Positions 36,817 through 47,500 of a stretch of 64,000 bases of DNA are shown here, in pieces. Every line of letters begins with the position of its first letter. The first letter of the stretch is position 1. Source of the stretch: Oxalobacteraceae bacterium (GTDB taxonomy: Bacteria > Pseudomonadota > Gammaproteobacteria > Burkholderiales > Burkholderiaceae_D); contig JAIZVZ010000001.1 in NCBI GenBank assembly GCA_021768485.1, forward strand, positions 97,505 to 161,504, given 5' to 3'. The notes below the pieces were generated by a model. The model searched no databases and was not told where the DNA came from. It worked only from the letters and a program-made list of their open reading frames with translations. The position numbers were made by a program, and so were the translations under genes.

Positions 36817-37184
36817 GTTCCCAGCCTTCGACGGCGCCGACGCTGGCCGCGCTGCAGGACCAGTTGCGCCAATTCGTGGCCGAACGCGATTGGGGACAGT
36901 TTCATACGCCGAAAAATCTGTCGGCCGCCCTCTCGGTCGAGGCCGCCGAATTGCTCGAGCACTTTCAATGGCTGCAAAGCGGCAGCCGTGATGAGCTGGG
37001 GGCCGCGCGCGTGCAGCAGGTGAGCATGGAAATGGCCGATGTGCTCAGCTATCTGTTGCTGCTGGCGGCGCAGCTCGATATCGATCTGCTGGCCAGTCTG
37101 CACGAAAAAATCGCGCTCAACCGCGCCAAATATCCGGCCGAGCTGGTGCGCGGCGACGCCCGCAAATATGACCAGTACAAATAA
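36813..37184 (+). CDS. MazG-like nucleotide pyrophosphohydrolase
   Basis: A 123-residue all-helical enzyme of the RS21-C6/MazG-like group, which removes pyrophosphate from (often modified) dNTPs. The metal-binding Glu residues are in LSVEAAELLEHFQWLQSG, and the ExxD pair in VSMEMADVLSYLLLLA; the C-terminal segment KYPAELVRGDARKY is typical. It overlaps the FrnE-like gene by 4 bp and the next small gene by 17 bp, so this is a compact three-gene operon. Housekeeping of the nucleotide pool is its likely role. Confidence 0.93.
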   Translation: MSSQPSTAPTLAALQDQLRQFVAERDWGQFHTPKNLSAALSVEAAELLEHFQWLQSGSRDELGAARVQQVSMEMADVLSYLLLLAAQLDIDLLASLHEKIALNRAKYPAELVRGDARKYDQYK

Positions 37185-37449
37185 GTGCGCCAAGGGCGAG
37201 CGCCGTGCACGCCAAAAAAAGGCCGATGGCCGTGCGGCCTGCGAAGTGTTTGAATATCTGCGCGAGCCGCCTTACTGGGTCGTGCGCGACGCCGACGGTT
37301 ACTGGCTGGTGCCGGCGCACGACGGCGGCTGGCAGTTGCGCACGCCGTTTGTCGGCCATGTGCTGAACCTGCGTCCGCTGGCCGGGTGCGGCGCCGTCCG
37401 GCTTGGCCTGCTTGCAGAGCCTGAAGAGCCTGCAGAGCCGGAATGCTGA
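37168..37449 (+). CDS. Small hypothetical protein, third gene of the FrnE-MazG operon
   Basis: A 93-residue protein starting at the ATG at 37168, which lies inside the end of the MazG-like gene in another frame. A basic N-terminus (KCAKGERRARQKKADGRAA) is followed by a compact beta-rich part with YWVVRDADGYWLVPAHDGGW and LRTPFVGHVLNLRPL, and an acidic PEEPAEPE tail encoded by a short 9-bp repeat. The pattern of aromatic residues looks selected, and the tight spacing supports translation coupling. I do not recognise the family. Confidence 0.65.
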   Translation: MTSTNKCAKGERRARQKKADGRAACEVFEYLREPPYWVVRDADGYWLVPAHDGGWQLRTPFVGHVLNLRPLAGCGAVRLGLLAEPEEPAEPEC

Positions 37450-37515
37450 AGCGCAAACCTGGACCGCCAACCTCAATCATGAAGCGGCCCTGGCCGCAGC
37501 CGGTCAAGCCGCAAT

Positions 37516-37716
37516 TCAGTCGCTAAACGCTTCCTTGGCCGCCTCTTCAGGCGTCAAGCCATCGTAAAACTGGTCGGTCAGCCACTCCACCTGCTCTTCG
37601 ATATGTTGCTGGGCCTGGGCGCGCGTGGCGCCGCCCTTGACCAGAAAGCCTTCAACTTCGATACACCAGTTAATCAAGGCCTGTGTTTCGGGATCGAGTT
37701 TGGATTGTTTTGTCAT
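37516..37716 (-). CDS. Small hypothetical protein
   Basis: A 66-residue acidic, helical protein. The ATG at 37716 is preferred over one at 37794, because AGGA and GGAA stand just before it. Recognisable parts are DPETQALINWCIEVEGFLVK and EEQVEWLTDQFYDGLTPEEA. No signal peptide, membrane segment or known motif. It is convergent with the small gene at 37.2-37.4 kb. Confidence 0.7.
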   Translation of the reverse strand: MTKQSKLDPETQALINWCIEVEGFLVKGGATRAQAQQHIEEQVEWLTDQFYDGLTPEEAAKEAFSD

Positions 37717-38153
37717 GGTCCTGTTTCCGGTTTGACCGACGGCAGGCTGGCGGCCTGGCCTGATTGCCAATGTCGCGCTATCGTCGGTATGCAATTGCGA
37801 GCAATTCTCAATATCTGGCTCAGTATCTCACTTGGTGCTTATTCTTAGTACTGATTATAAGAGGCCATTTTCGCCGCTGTTGTGGTGCATTGTGAACGGC
37901 ATGTAAGCATGTATCAATTTGGGAATGTATCAAAGTGTTTCCATTTTGGAAATCAACGGCTAGGGCGCGATTTGCCATGCTAAGATTTCGCAACCCTGTA
38001 TCCTGGCGCCAATCGGCCAGTGCTGCGGGATTGGCAATACCGAATATTTCAGGTTGTGGCCTCTTTTTTTCAAACAAATATGTCAAAAACGCCGCGATTT
38101 TACTGTCGCCGGCATTTTCACCCGGTATTTCACACGGTATACAAGGATAGCTC
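37717..38153. other. Divergent gap upstream of the RND efflux operon
   Basis: A 437-bp gap between the small minus-strand gene and mdtA. It should hold promoters for both and any operator for the efflux operon. It is less GC-rich than the flanking genes. I see no regulator gene and no strong palindrome. Confidence 0.5.
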
Positions 38154-39563
38154 ATGGATCAGCAAGGCCCCGTTACACTCAGCCCCGCGCCGCAGGCGCC
38201 GCGCCGCCCCCTCGATCGGCGCACCAAGATCGTTGGCGCCGTTGTCGCGCTGTTGTTGTTGGCCGCTCTGGGCTCATTGGCATGGTATCTGACACACTCG
38301 TCGACGGCTGCCGCGCCGCAGGCCAGCGGCGGCATGGGCGGACCCGGCGGGCCCGGTGGTCCTGGCGGTCCGGGCCGCGGCGGTCCGGCCACCACGGTCG
38401 GCGTCGCCACGGCCGAGCTGACCGACTTGCCGGTGGTGGTCGATGCGCTCGGTGCCGTCACCGCCAGCGCTTCGGTCACGGTGCGGCCGCAAGTGTCGGG
38501 CGTGCTGAAAAATATCGCGTTTCACGAAGGCGACATGGTCAAGGCCGGCCAGGTGCTGGCCACGATCGATCCGGTCCCGTATGAAATGACGCTGATGCAG
38601 GCCGTTGGCGCGCAGCGGCGCGATGAGGCGACGCTCGAAAATGCACGCCTGACCTTGCAGCGCTATAAAACCCTGCTCGGTCAGGATTCGATTGCGCGCC
38701 AGGATGTCGATACGCAAGAGGCGCTCGTCAAGCAGCTCGAGGGCACGGTAATGGTCGATCGCGGCGCCGTCGGTACCGCGCGCGTCAATCTCGGTTACAC
38801 CAAGATCATCGCCCCGATCAGCGGCCGCGTCGGTTTGCGCGTGGTCGATATCGGCAATGTGGTCAGCACCACCGATACCTCGGGCGTGGTCTTGCTCACG
38901 CGTGTGGCGCCGATCGATGTCGAATTTACGCTGCCGCAAGACCAGGTGCCGCAATTGATGCAGGCGCGCCAGGGTACGCCCTTGCCGGTGACCGCGCTCG
39001 ACCGCACACGTACCGTCACGCTTGGCACCGGCCGCTTCTTGGCGCTCGATAACCAGGTCGATTCCACCACCGGGACGGTGCGTGCCAAGGCCCGCTTCAC
39101 CAATGAAAAGCAAACCTTGTTCCCGGCCCAATTTGTCAATGTGCGCATGCAGATGCGGACCATTTCCGGCGCCGTCGTGGTGCCGGTCAGCGCGCTGCGG
39201 CACGGCAGCAATGGCGATTACGTATATGTACTCAACGCCGCCGAACGCACCGTCTCGCTGCGTCCGGTCAGCCGTGGCCAGGCCAACGACGACAAGGTAC
39301 AGATCACCAGCGGCTTGAAGGCCGGTGAAAAAGTCATTACCGAAGGGGCCGACCGTCTCAAGGATGGCAGCAAAGTGCAGTTGCAAGGCGATAAGCCGCT
39401 GATCCCTGGCGCCGGTACACATGGCGGCCGTCGCGCCAAGGCCGGTGCCCCGGCATCGGCTTCGGCCGCAGGCAGTGCGCCGGCGGGCGCCAGCGCCCCG
39501 GCTGCAGCCGAAGGCGCGCCGCGCGAACAACGCCGTCGGGCGCAATCGGCGCCGGCATCATGA
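38154..39563 (+). CDS. mdtA: RND efflux periplasmic adaptor, MdtA/MuxA-like
   Basis: A 469-residue membrane-fusion protein. One N-terminal membrane anchor (about 23-45) is followed by a Gly/Pro-rich linker of repeated GGPGGP, then the lipoyl and hairpin domains ([20 protein letters not shown] about 118-137) and beta-barrel with [19 protein letters not shown]. The C-terminal 50 residues are Ala/Pro-rich low complexity. It links the RND pumps to the outer-membrane channel. AAGGA is 6 bp before the ATG. First gene of a four-gene operon whose order (adaptor, pump, pump, channel) matches MdtABC plus channel, or MuxABC-OpmB. Confidence 0.94.
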   Translation: MDQQGPVTLSPAPQAPRRPLDRRTKIVGAVVALLLLAALGSLAWYLTHSSTAAAPQASGGMGGPGGPGGPGGPGRGGPATTVGVATAELTDLPVVVDALGAVTASASVTVRPQVSGVLKNIAFHEGDMVKAGQVLATIDPVPYEMTLMQAVGAQRRDEATLENARLTLQRYKTLLGQDSIARQDVDTQEALVKQLEGTVMVDRGAVGTARVNLGYTKIIAPISGRVGLRVVDIGNVVSTTDTSGVVLLTRVAPIDVEFTLPQDQVPQLMQARQGTPLPVTALDRTRTVTLGTGRFLALDNQVDSTTGTVRAKARFTNEKQTLFPAQFVNVRMQMRTISGAVVVPVSALRHGSNGDYVYVLNAAERTVSLRPVSRGQANDDKVQITSGLKAGEKVITEGADRLKDGSKVQLQGDKPLIPGAGTHGGRRAKAGAPASASAAGSAPAGASAPAAAEGAPREQRRRAQSAPAS

Positions 39564-39594
39564 TGGCGCCAGCGCTGTCGAAAGGTTTGTCACG

Positions 39595-42500
39595 ATGAGT
39601 CCGTCGCGTCCGTTTATCCTGCGCCCGGTCGCCACCGCCTTGTTCATGGTGGCGATCGTGCTGGCCGGCTTTGTCGGCTTCAAGTTCTTGCCGCTGTCGG
39701 CCCTGCCGCAAGTCGATTTCCCGACCATTCAAGTCCATACCCTGTATCCGGGCGGCAGTCCCGAAGTGATGAGTCAGACCGTCACCGCGCCGCTCGAGCA
39801 GCAGTTCGGCCAGATGGCCGGGCTGGCGCGCATGAGTTCGACCAGCGCCGCCGGCGTTTCCACCATTACCCTGCAATTTGCGCTCGGGCAGACGCTCGAT
39901 GTCGCCGAGCAGGAGGTGCAGGCTGCCATCAATGCCGCCAACTCGCTGTTGCCGTCCGATTTGCCGGCGCCGCCCGTGTATGCCAAGGTCAACCCGGCCG
40001 ACGCCCCCGTGCTGACGCTGGCGATCACCTCCGACACCTTGCCGCTGACCGAAGTGCAAAACATCGTCAGCACCCGCCTGGCCCTGAAAATCAGCCAGGT
40101 CAGCGGCGTCGGCCTGGTGTCGCTGTCCGGCGGCCAGCGGCCGGCGGTACGGATTCAGGCCGATACCCGCGCCCTGGCCTCCTACGGCCTGGGACTCGAC
40201 ACCTTGCGCACGGCCATCACGGCCGCCAACGCCAATAGCGCCAAAGGCAGTTTTGACGGCGCCACCCGCGCCTATACCATCAATGCCAACGACCAGCTGC
40301 TGACCGCCAACGAGTACAAGCAAATGGTGGTCAAGTATAAAAACGGCGCACCGGTGCGCCTGAAGGACGTCGCCCAAGTGGTCGACAGCGCCGAAAATGT
40401 GCGCCTCGGCGCCTGGGCCGGCTTGAAGCCGGCCATCATCCTGAACGTGCAGCGCCAGCCGGGCGCCAACGTGATCGCCACGGTTGACGCCATCAAGGCC
40501 CGGCTGCCGGAACTGCAGTCCGGCCTGCCGCAATCGGTGCGGGTCGACGTCCTGTCCGACCGCACCACCGGCATCCGCGCCTCGGTCGAACATGTCGAAA
40601 TCGAATTGCTGCTGGCGGTCGTGCTGGTGGTGCTGGTCATTTTTGCCTTCCTGCACAGCATCCGCGCCACCATCATCGCCAGTATCGCGGTGCCGATTTC
40701 GCTGATCGGCAGTTGCGGCGCCATGTATTTGCTCGGCTACAGCCTCAACAATCTGAGCCTGATGGCGCTGACGATTGCCACCGGCTTCGTGGTCGACGAT
40801 GCGATCGTGATGATCGAAAATATCTCGCGCTACATCGAAGAGGGCGAAGCGCCGATGAAGGCCGCGCTCAAGGGCGCCGAGCAGATCGGCTTTACCATCA
40901 TCTCGCTGACGGTGTCGCTGATCGCGGTCCTGATTCCGCTGCTGTTCATGGGCGATGTGGTCGGCCGCCTGTTCCGCGAATTTGCGATCACGCTGGCCAT
41001 CACGATCCTGATCTCGGCGGTGGTATCGCTGACGCTGGTGCCGATGATGTCGGCGCGCTGGCTCAAGACGGTCGTCAGGAAAGACGTTCCCGCGGGTCGT
41101 CTGCAACGCTTTTTCAGCGGCGTGATGGTGCAATACGAGCATGCGCTGAACTGGGTGCTTGAACGCCAGGGCGCGACCCTGCTGGTGGCGCTGGGCACCA
41201 TGGTGGTCACGGTGCTGCTCTACCTGTTCATTCCCAAAGGCCTGTTTCCGACCCAGGACACGGGCCAATTGCAGGCGCGCATAGAAACGGCGCAAAGCGT
41301 GTCGTATTCGCGCATGGCGCATCTGCAGCAGCAGGCGGCCGAAGCGATCATGGCCGATCCCGATGTCGCCACGCTCAGTTCGGTGGTCGGCGTCGATGCC
41401 GCCAACAATACCATGCTCCATACCGGCAGCATGTTGATCAATCTGAAGGCCAAGCGCAGCGGCTCGCAGGCGCAGACCATGGAAAATCTGCGGCGCCGCG
41501 TCGCCAATGTGGCCGGCGTCACCCTGTATTTGCAGCCGACCCAGGATTTGACGATCGACGCCGAAACCGGACCGACCCAATACCGGGTCTCGCTCGAAGG
41601 CGCCGACAATGCGACGGTGGTCGAGTGGGCCGGCAAGCTGGCCCAGCAGATGCGCAGCAAAGCGCAGTTGCGTAATGTGGTGTCCGACGCCGGCGCGTCC
41701 GGCGCCGCGGTCTTCGTCGATATCGACCGCGACAGCGCAGCGCGCATGTCGATCACGGCGGCCTCGATCGACGACGCCCTCTACAGCGCGTTCGGCCAGC
41801 GCATCGTCTCGACCATCTTCACCGAGACCAACCAATACCGCGTGATCCTGGAAGCCCATCCCGGTTCGCTCAGTACGCCGGAAGCCCTCGGCCAGCTGCA
41901 GCTGATCACCTCGTCCGGCACGGCCACGCCGCTGTCGGCGATCGCCACCATCAGCGAACGGCCGGCGCCCTTGCAGATCACGCATGTGGCGCAATTTCCG
42001 GCCACCACGCTCGGTTTCGATACCGCGGCCGGCGTCTCGCTGGGAACCTCGGTCGATGCCGTCAAACAGGCGGCCCGCGACATCCATTTGCCGTCCAGCG
42101 TGACCTTGACCTTCCTCGGCGCGGCCGGCGCCTATCAGTCGTCGCTGACCAGTCAGCTGTGGCTGATCCTGGCGGCCGTGGTCTGCGTCTATATCGTGCT
42201 CGGCGTGCTGTACGAGAGTTATATCCATCCGTTGACGATTCTGTCGACGCTGCCGTCGGCCGGTGTCGGCGCCCTGCTGGCCCTGATTATCAGCGGCAAT
42301 GACCTCGGCGTGATCGGCATCATCGGCATCATTTTGCTGATCGGGATCGTCAAAAAGAATGCGATCATGATGATCGACTTTGCCATCGATGCCGAGCGCA
42401 ACGAGCACAAGAGTCCGCGCGAAGCGATTCATCAGGCCGCCATGCTGCGCTTCCGGCCGATTCTGATGACCACGCTGGCGGCGCTGTTTGCCGCCGTACC

Positions 42501-42714
42501 GCTGATGCTCGGCTGGGGCGATGGCGCCGAGCTGCGCCATCCTTTGGGCCTGGCCATTTTCGGCGGCTTGATCGTCAGCCAGATGCTGACCTTGTTTACG
42601 ACGCCGGTCATCTACCTCGGCTTCGACCGCCTGGCGCAGCGCGTGCGCGAATATCGGGCGCGCCATCACGCCGCCGATAATCCTGTACTGCCGACCCCGG
42701 GAGACGCGCCGTGA
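39595..42714 (+). CDS. mdtB: RND multidrug efflux pump subunit MdtB/MuxB-like
   Basis: A 1039-residue RND transporter with twelve membrane segments and two large periplasmic loops. It opens [20 protein letters not shown] and has the proton-relay Asp pair in [20 protein letters not shown], and [20 protein letters not shown] in the second half. Many frames are open upstream, but the ATG at 39595 begins the family N-terminus, 31 bp after mdtA. In E. coli MdtB and MdtC form a heterotrimer and both are needed. Substrates there are bile salts, novobiocin and others; here they are not known. Confidence 0.95.
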   Translation: MSPSRPFILRPVATALFMVAIVLAGFVGFKFLPLSALPQVDFPTIQVHTLYPGGSPEVMSQTVTAPLEQQFGQMAGLARMSSTSAAGVSTITLQFALGQTLDVAEQEVQAAINAANSLLPSDLPAPPVYAKVNPADAPVLTLAITSDTLPLTEVQNIVSTRLALKISQVSGVGLVSLSGGQRPAVRIQADTRALASYGLGLDTLRTAITAANANSAKGSFDGATRAYTINANDQLLTANEYKQMVVKYKNGAPVRLKDVAQVVDSAENVRLGAWAGLKPAIILNVQRQPGANVIATVDAIKARLPELQSGLPQSVRVDVLSDRTTGIRASVEHVEIELLLAVVLVVLVIFAFLHSIRATIIASIAVPISLIGSCGAMYLLGYSLNNLSLMALTIATGFVVDDAIVMIENISRYIEEGEAPMKAALKGAEQIGFTIISLTVSLIAVLIPLLFMGDVVGRLFREFAITLAITILISAVVSLTLVPMMSARWLKTVVRKDVPAGRLQRFFSGVMVQYEHALNWVLERQGATLLVALGTMVVTVLLYLFIPKGLFPTQDTGQLQARIETAQSVSYSRMAHLQQQAAEAIMADPDVATLSSVVGVDAANNTMLHTGSMLINLKAKRSGSQAQTMENLRRRVANVAGVTLYLQPTQDLTIDAETGPTQYRVSLEGADNATVVEWAGKLAQQMRSKAQLRNVVSDAGASGAAVFVDIDRDSAARMSITAASIDDALYSAFGQRIVSTIFTETNQYRVILEAHPGSLSTPEALGQLQLITSSGTATPLSAIATISERPAPLQITHVAQFPATTLGFDTAAGVSLGTSVDAVKQAARDIHLPSSVTLTFLGAAGAYQSSLTSQLWLILAAVVCVYIVLGVLYESYIHPLTILSTLPSAGVGALLALIISGNDLGVIGIIGIILLIGIVKKNAIMMIDFAIDAERNEHKSPREAIHQAAMLRFRPILMTTLAALFAAVPLMLGWGDGAELRHPLGLAIFGGLIVSQMLTLFTTPVIYLGFDRLAQRVREYRARHHAADNPVLPTPGDAP

Positions 42715-45700
42715 ATCTGTCGCATCCCTTCGTCAAACGGCCGGTAGCGACGGTCCTGCTGACGCTAGGCATTGCGCTGGCGGGCATCGGCGCGTTTTTC
42801 GTGCTGCCCGTCTCGCCGCTGCCGCAAGTCGATTTTCCGGTGATCTCGGTCAGTGCCTCGCTGGCCGGTGCCAGTCCCGAAACCATGGCTTCCAGCGTGA
42901 CCACGCCGCTCGAGCGGCGCCTGGGCGTGATCGCCGGCGTCAACGAAATGACGTCCTCGAGCAGCAGCGGCTCGGCCCGTATCAATCTGCAATTTGACCT
43001 GACGCGCCAGATCGACGCCGCCGCCCGCGAAGTGCAGGCGGCGATCAATGCCTCGCGCGTCGACATGCCGGCCTCCCTGACCAGCAATCCGACCTATCGC
43101 AAGGCCAATCCGGCCTCGGCGCCGATCATGATTCTGGCCCTGACCTCGAAAACCCGTTCGCCGGGCCAGATCTACGACGCGGTGTCGAATGTGGTGCAGC
43201 AAAAGCTGGCGCAAGTGTCCGGTATCGGCGACGTCGAAATCGGCGGCGGCTCGCTGCCGGCGGTGCGCGTGGAACTGCTGCCGTACGCCGTCAACAAATA
43301 CGGCCTGAGCATGGAGGACGTGCGGGCCGCGATCCAGGCCAGCGCCGCCAATCGGCCAAAAGGCGTGATCGAAGGCGATGCCCGCCGCCTGCAGGTTTAT
43401 TCCGGCGTCGGTTCCGGCGCGGCCGGACGAACCGCCGACTATTATCGCGACCTGGTCGTGGCCTGGCGCACGGGCGCGCCGATTCGCCTCAAGGACGTGG
43501 CCGAAGTGATCGACAGCGTCCAGGATGTCAACACGCTGGGCCTGTTCAACGGCCAGCCGGCGGTGGTGGTGCTGCTCACGCGCCAGCCCTCGGCCAATGT
43601 CATCGAAACGGTCGACGGCATTCGCGCCCTGCTGCCCGAACTGCAGGCGCAATTGCCGGCCGATATCAAGCTCGATGTCGCCTCCGACAGTACCAATTCG
43701 ATTCGCTCTTCCTTGCGTGAAATCGAAGGCACACTGGTGATCTCGGTCTTGCTGGTGGTGCTGGTGGTCAGTATCTTTTTGCGCAATGCGCGCGCCACCA
43801 TCATTCCGGCGGTGGCCACCATCGTTTCGCTGCTGGGCACGTTCGGCGTCATGTATTTCCTCGGCTTTTCGCTCAACAACCTCAGCCTGATGGCGCTGAC
43901 GGTGGCCACCGGTTTCGTGGTCGACGATGCCATCGTGGTACTCGAAAACACGACGCGCCATATCGAGGCCGGCATGGGACGCATGGAAGCGGCGCTGCTC
44001 GGCGCGCGCGAAGTCGGCTTTACGGTCCTCTCGATCAGCCTGTCGCTGGTGGCGGTCTTCATTCCGCTCCTGTTCATGGGCGGCCAGGTCGGACGCCTGT
44101 TCCGCGAATTTGCCGTCACGCTGTCGGCGGCGGTCTTGATTTCGCTGCTCATTTCGCTGACGACGACGCCGATGATGTGCGCCTGGATGTTGCGTTCGCA
44201 GGCGCCGGAGAAAAAGCCGGGCCCGATCGCGCGCTGGTTCGAGCGCGGTTTCGACCGCATCCACCGCATCTACGAACGCAGCCTCGACTGGGCGCTCGGC
44301 AGCGCCCGCCTCGTCATGTTCAGCCTGGCGGCCGTGGTTGCGCTCAATATCTATCTGTTCGTGGCGGTGCCCAAGGGCTTTTTCCCGCAACAGGATACCG
44401 GCCAGATTTCGGGCGGCTTGCGCGCCGACCAGAGCATTTCCTTCCAGGCCATGCAGGGCAAGTTGAAGCAGCTGGTCGATGTCATCCGCTCCGATCCGGC
44501 GGTGGCGACCGTGGTCGGCTTTACCGGCGGCAGCCGGGCCGGCGGCGGTTTCGTCTTCGTCAATCTGAAACCGGCCAACCAGCGCACCGACGCCGGCCAG
44601 GCCGTGATCACGCGCTTGCGGCCGAAACTGGCGCAAGTGACCGGCGTCAGCCTGTTCTTGAATCCCGTGCAAGACTTGCGCATGGGCGGACGCTCTTCCA
44701 ATTCGACCTATCAGTACACGCTGAAAAGCGATAATATGGCCGACCTCAAGACCTGGGCCGCCAAGCTGGCCGAGGCGATGAAAGCCCAGCCGGCGCTGAC
44801 CGACGTCGATACCGACCAGGCCGATAACGGGGTCGAGACCTTTGTCACGGTCGATCGCGACAGCGCGCGCCGTCTGGGCCTGACGGCTCTCAATGTCGAC
44901 AATGCCCTGTACGATGCGTTCGGCCAGCGTCAGGTGGCCACCGTGTATTCCGAACTGAACCAGTATCATGTGGTGATGGAAGTGGCGCGGCGCTTCGCGC
45001 GCGGGCCGCAGGCGCTGCAAGACGTGTATGTGCCGGCCAGCAGCACGGTGACCGACATCACGACCGTCCTCAACAGCACCACGAGCACGACCACCACGAC
45101 CAGCAGCACCAGCACCCTGGTTTCCAATCCGGCCCTGCGCGATCCGTCGACCGGCACGACAATTAGTACCACCACCACGCGCATGGTGCCGCTGTCGGCA
45201 TTTGCCCACTTTGCCGACAATGCGACGCCGACTTCGGTCAACCATCAGGACGGCGAGCTGGCGACCACGGTTTCCTTCAACCTGGCCGAAGGCCACAATC
45301 TGTCCGAGGGCCAGGCCGCGGTGCGCCAGGCCGAAGCCGATATCGGCATGCCGACCAATGTGCGCGGCAGTTTTCAAGGCACGGCGGCCAGCGCGCAAGA
45401 CTCGCAGCGCCAGCAACCGCTGTTGATCCTGGCGGCGCTGGTGGTCATTTATATCGTGCTCGGCATTTTGTATGAAAGCCTGATCCATCCGGTGACGGTC
45501 TTGTCGACCCTGCCCTCGGCCGGCGTCGGCGCGGTGCTGGCGCTGATGATGTTCAAGATGGATATGTCGGTGATCGCCCTGATCGGCGTGTTCCTGTTGA
45601 TCGGTATCGTCAAGAAAAATGCGATCCTGATCATCGACTTCGCGCTCGAGGCGCAGCGTTCGCGCGGCCTGTCGGCTACCGAGGCGGTGCGTGAAGCGTG

Positions 45701-45983
45701 CCTGCTGCGCTTCCGTCCGATCCTGATGACGACCATGGCGGCCATTCTCGGCGCCCTGCCGCTGGCGATCGGCTTTGGCGACGGTGCCGAGTTGCGCCGT
45801 CCTCTCGGGGTGGCCATTATCGGCGGCCTGATCGTCAGCCAGGTGCTGACGCTGCTGACGACGCCGGTCGTGTATATTCTGCTCGACAAATTGCGCCGGC
45901 GAGGTTCTGCCGAGGGCCATTTGAGTCGCCACATCGATGTCGCGCCCCGTACTGAGCCCGATGCCGGTCCGACGGTGCCGTGA
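42711..45983 (+). CDS. mdtC: RND multidrug efflux pump subunit MdtC/MuxC-like with Thr/Ser-rich insertion
   Basis: A 1090-residue RND transporter, GTG start, overlapping mdtB by 4 bp (GTGA). It has [20 protein letters not shown] at the start and [20 protein letters not shown] with the proton-relay Asp pair. It is about 60 residues longer than usual. The extra is largely one low-complexity stretch at about residues 777-824 (45,040-45,185), containing [13 protein letters not shown] and [10 protein letters not shown], placed just before the [10 protein letters not shown] strand of the second periplasmic loop. The insertion stays in frame, so the pump should be intact. Confidence 0.94.
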   Translation: MNLSHPFVKRPVATVLLTLGIALAGIGAFFVLPVSPLPQVDFPVISVSASLAGASPETMASSVTTPLERRLGVIAGVNEMTSSSSSGSARINLQFDLTRQIDAAAREVQAAINASRVDMPASLTSNPTYRKANPASAPIMILALTSKTRSPGQIYDAVSNVVQQKLAQVSGIGDVEIGGGSLPAVRVELLPYAVNKYGLSMEDVRAAIQASAANRPKGVIEGDARRLQVYSGVGSGAAGRTADYYRDLVVAWRTGAPIRLKDVAEVIDSVQDVNTLGLFNGQPAVVVLLTRQPSANVIETVDGIRALLPELQAQLPADIKLDVASDSTNSIRSSLREIEGTLVISVLLVVLVVSIFLRNARATIIPAVATIVSLLGTFGVMYFLGFSLNNLSLMALTVATGFVVDDAIVVLENTTRHIEAGMGRMEAALLGAREVGFTVLSISLSLVAVFIPLLFMGGQVGRLFREFAVTLSAAVLISLLISLTTTPMMCAWMLRSQAPEKKPGPIARWFERGFDRIHRIYERSLDWALGSARLVMFSLAAVVALNIYLFVAVPKGFFPQQDTGQISGGLRADQSISFQAMQGKLKQLVDVIRSDPAVATVVGFTGGSRAGGGFVFVNLKPANQRTDAGQAVITRLRPKLAQVTGVSLFLNPVQDLRMGGRSSNSTYQYTLKSDNMADLKTWAAKLAEAMKAQPALTDVDTDQADNGVETFVTVDRDSARRLGLTALNVDNALYDAFGQRQVATVYSELNQYHVVMEVARRFARGPQALQDVYVPASSTVTDITTVLNSTTSTTTTTSSTSTLVSNPALRDPSTGTTISTTTTRMVPLSAFAHFADNATPTSVNHQDGELATTVSFNLAEGHNLSEGQAAVRQAEADIGMPTNVRGSFQGTAASAQDSQRQQPLLILAALVVIYIVLGILYESLIHPVTVLSTLPSAGVGAVLALMMFKMDMSVIALIGVFLLIGIVKKNAILIIDFALEAQRSRGLSATEAVREACLLRFRPILMTTMAAILGALPLAIGFGDGAELRRPLGVAIIGGLIVSQVLTLLTTPVVYILLDKLRRRGSAEGHLSRHIDVAPRTEPDAGPTVP

Positions 45984-46032
45984 ATGTTTTGACGAGAACT
46001 TTTAATCTTGCCTTTTTTACTTTGAGTTGCCC

Positions 46033-47457
46033 ATGAGCCTGCCATCGTCTTTGCCATCGTCCTTGCCATCATCGTTGCGCCGCCGCGCCATGGCGATGGC
46101 CGTCTTCAGTCTGCTCGGCGGTTGCGCGGTCGGCCCCACTTATCATCGGCCCGATGCCGCCCCGGCCGTCGATTACAAGGAGGCGCGCGGCTGGGTTCCG
46201 GCGGCGCCGGCCGATACCCTCGAGCGCGGTCCGTGGTGGACCTTGTTCGGCGATCCGATCCTGAACGAACTGGTGGCCAGTGTGCAGGTATCGAACCAGA
46301 ACGTGATCGCCTCAGCCGCCGCCTATGCGCAGGCGCGGGCGCTGGTGGCGCAGGACCGGGCGGCGATGTTCCCGTCGGTGACGCTCGATGGCGGCGGCAC
46401 GCGCGCGGCAACCAAAAGCAGCGGCACCAGCAATACCTACACGGCCAGCCTGGGCGCGACCTGGGAACCCGATGTCTGGGGCCGCCTGGGCCGCACCACC
46501 GACAACGCCAGCCTGACCGCTCAGGCCACGGCCGGCGACCTGGCGGCGGCAACCCTGTCGGCGCAAGGCGAACTGGCAACCGACTATATCGCGCTGCGCC
46601 AGACCGATGCCCAGAAAACCATGCTGGAAGAGACGATCAAAGGCTATCAGCGTTCGCTGGCCATCACGCAAGCGCGTTACCAGGCCGGCCTGGTGGCGAA
46701 AACCGACGTCCTGACGGCGCAAACGCTGCTGACCACGGCCAATTCCGACGCCCTGACGCTGGACCGCTCGCGCGCGCAATACGAACATGCGATTGCGGTC
46801 CTGGTCGGCAAGGCGCCGTCGGAGTTTTCCCTGCCGCCGGCGCCGTGGACGGCGGTCGTGCCCGAAGTGCCGGTCGGCGTGCCGTCGGTGCTGTTGCAGC
46901 GCCGTCCCGATATCGCCGCCGCCGAGCGCCGCATGGCGGCCGCCAACGAAGCGATCGGCATCGCCCAGGCCGGCTACTATCCGTCTCTGAGTCTGAGCGG
47001 CGCATATGGCGGCAGTTCCAGCGTGCTCGGCGACCTGTTCAAGGCTTCCAGCAATGTCTGGTCGCTCGGCCTGAGCGCGACGCAAACGCTGTTCGACGCC
47101 GGCGCCACACGGGCCAAGGTGGCCAGCGCCCAGGCGGCCTACGATCAGACGGTGGCCTCCTACCGGCAAACCGTGCTGACGGCCTTCCAGGCGGTCGAGG
47201 ACGATTTGACGGCCACCCGCATTCTCGAAAAACAGCAGGAGTTGCAGCGCCAGGCGACCGATTCGGCCAATCAGGCCGAAGCGCAGCTCTTGAACCGCTA
47301 TCGCGCCGGCCAGGTGGTCTACTCCGACGTGGTGACGGCCCAGGTCACGGCCTTGACGGCGCGCCGCGCGCTGGTGCAGGTACAAGCCGATCGGCAGACG
47401 GCGGCAGTGGCGCTGATTCAGGCGCTGGGCGGCGGTTGGCGCGGTCTGCAGCAATAA
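46033..47457 (+). CDS. Outer-membrane efflux lipoprotein, NodT/OprM family
   Basis: A 474-residue TolC-type channel. The signal peptide ends in the lipobox LLGGCAVGPTYHRPDA, so it is lipid-anchored. Two OEP repeats follow, with ALVAQDRAAMFPSVTLDGGG and, in the second, AQAGYYPSLSLSGAYGGSSS and YRQTVLTAFQAVEDDL. Its position after mdtC makes it the dedicated channel of the operon, as OpmB is for MuxABC. The first 14 residues are encoded by a 12-bp tandem repeat (CATCGTC.TTGC) giving a repeated SLPS, an odd signal-peptide start; a TTG two codons earlier is an alternative start. Confidence 0.93.
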   Translation: MSLPSSLPSSLPSSLRRRAMAMAVFSLLGGCAVGPTYHRPDAAPAVDYKEARGWVPAAPADTLERGPWWTLFGDPILNELVASVQVSNQNVIASAAAYAQARALVAQDRAAMFPSVTLDGGGTRAATKSSGTSNTYTASLGATWEPDVWGRLGRTTDNASLTAQATAGDLAAATLSAQGELATDYIALRQTDAQKTMLEETIKGYQRSLAITQARYQAGLVAKTDVLTAQTLLTTANSDALTLDRSRAQYEHAIAVLVGKAPSEFSLPPAPWTAVVPEVPVGVPSVLLQRRPDIAAAERRMAAANEAIGIAQAGYYPSLSLSGAYGGSSSVLGDLFKASSNVWSLGLSATQTLFDAGATRAKVASAQAAYDQTVASYRQTVLTAFQAVEDDLTATRILEKQQELQRQATDSANQAEAQLLNRYRAGQVVYSDVVTAQVTALTARRALVQVQADRQTAAVALIQALGGGWRGLQQ

Positions 47458-47500
47458 AGGCCGGCGCTGGGGACGATTGCGGGCCGGTGTGACCTCAAGC

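Noticed and set aside
39358..42669. Very long minus-strand open frame (about 1100 codons) opposite mdtB
   Set aside because: It is a codon-bias shadow of the RND pump gene: Arg/Gln/His/Gly-rich, no domain, and no ribosome site. The plus-strand gene has all family motifs.
42765..45932. Minus-strand open frame of about 1050 codons opposite mdtC
   Set aside because: Same reason: low-complexity His/Arg/Asp/Gln composition and complete overlap with a clear RND gene.
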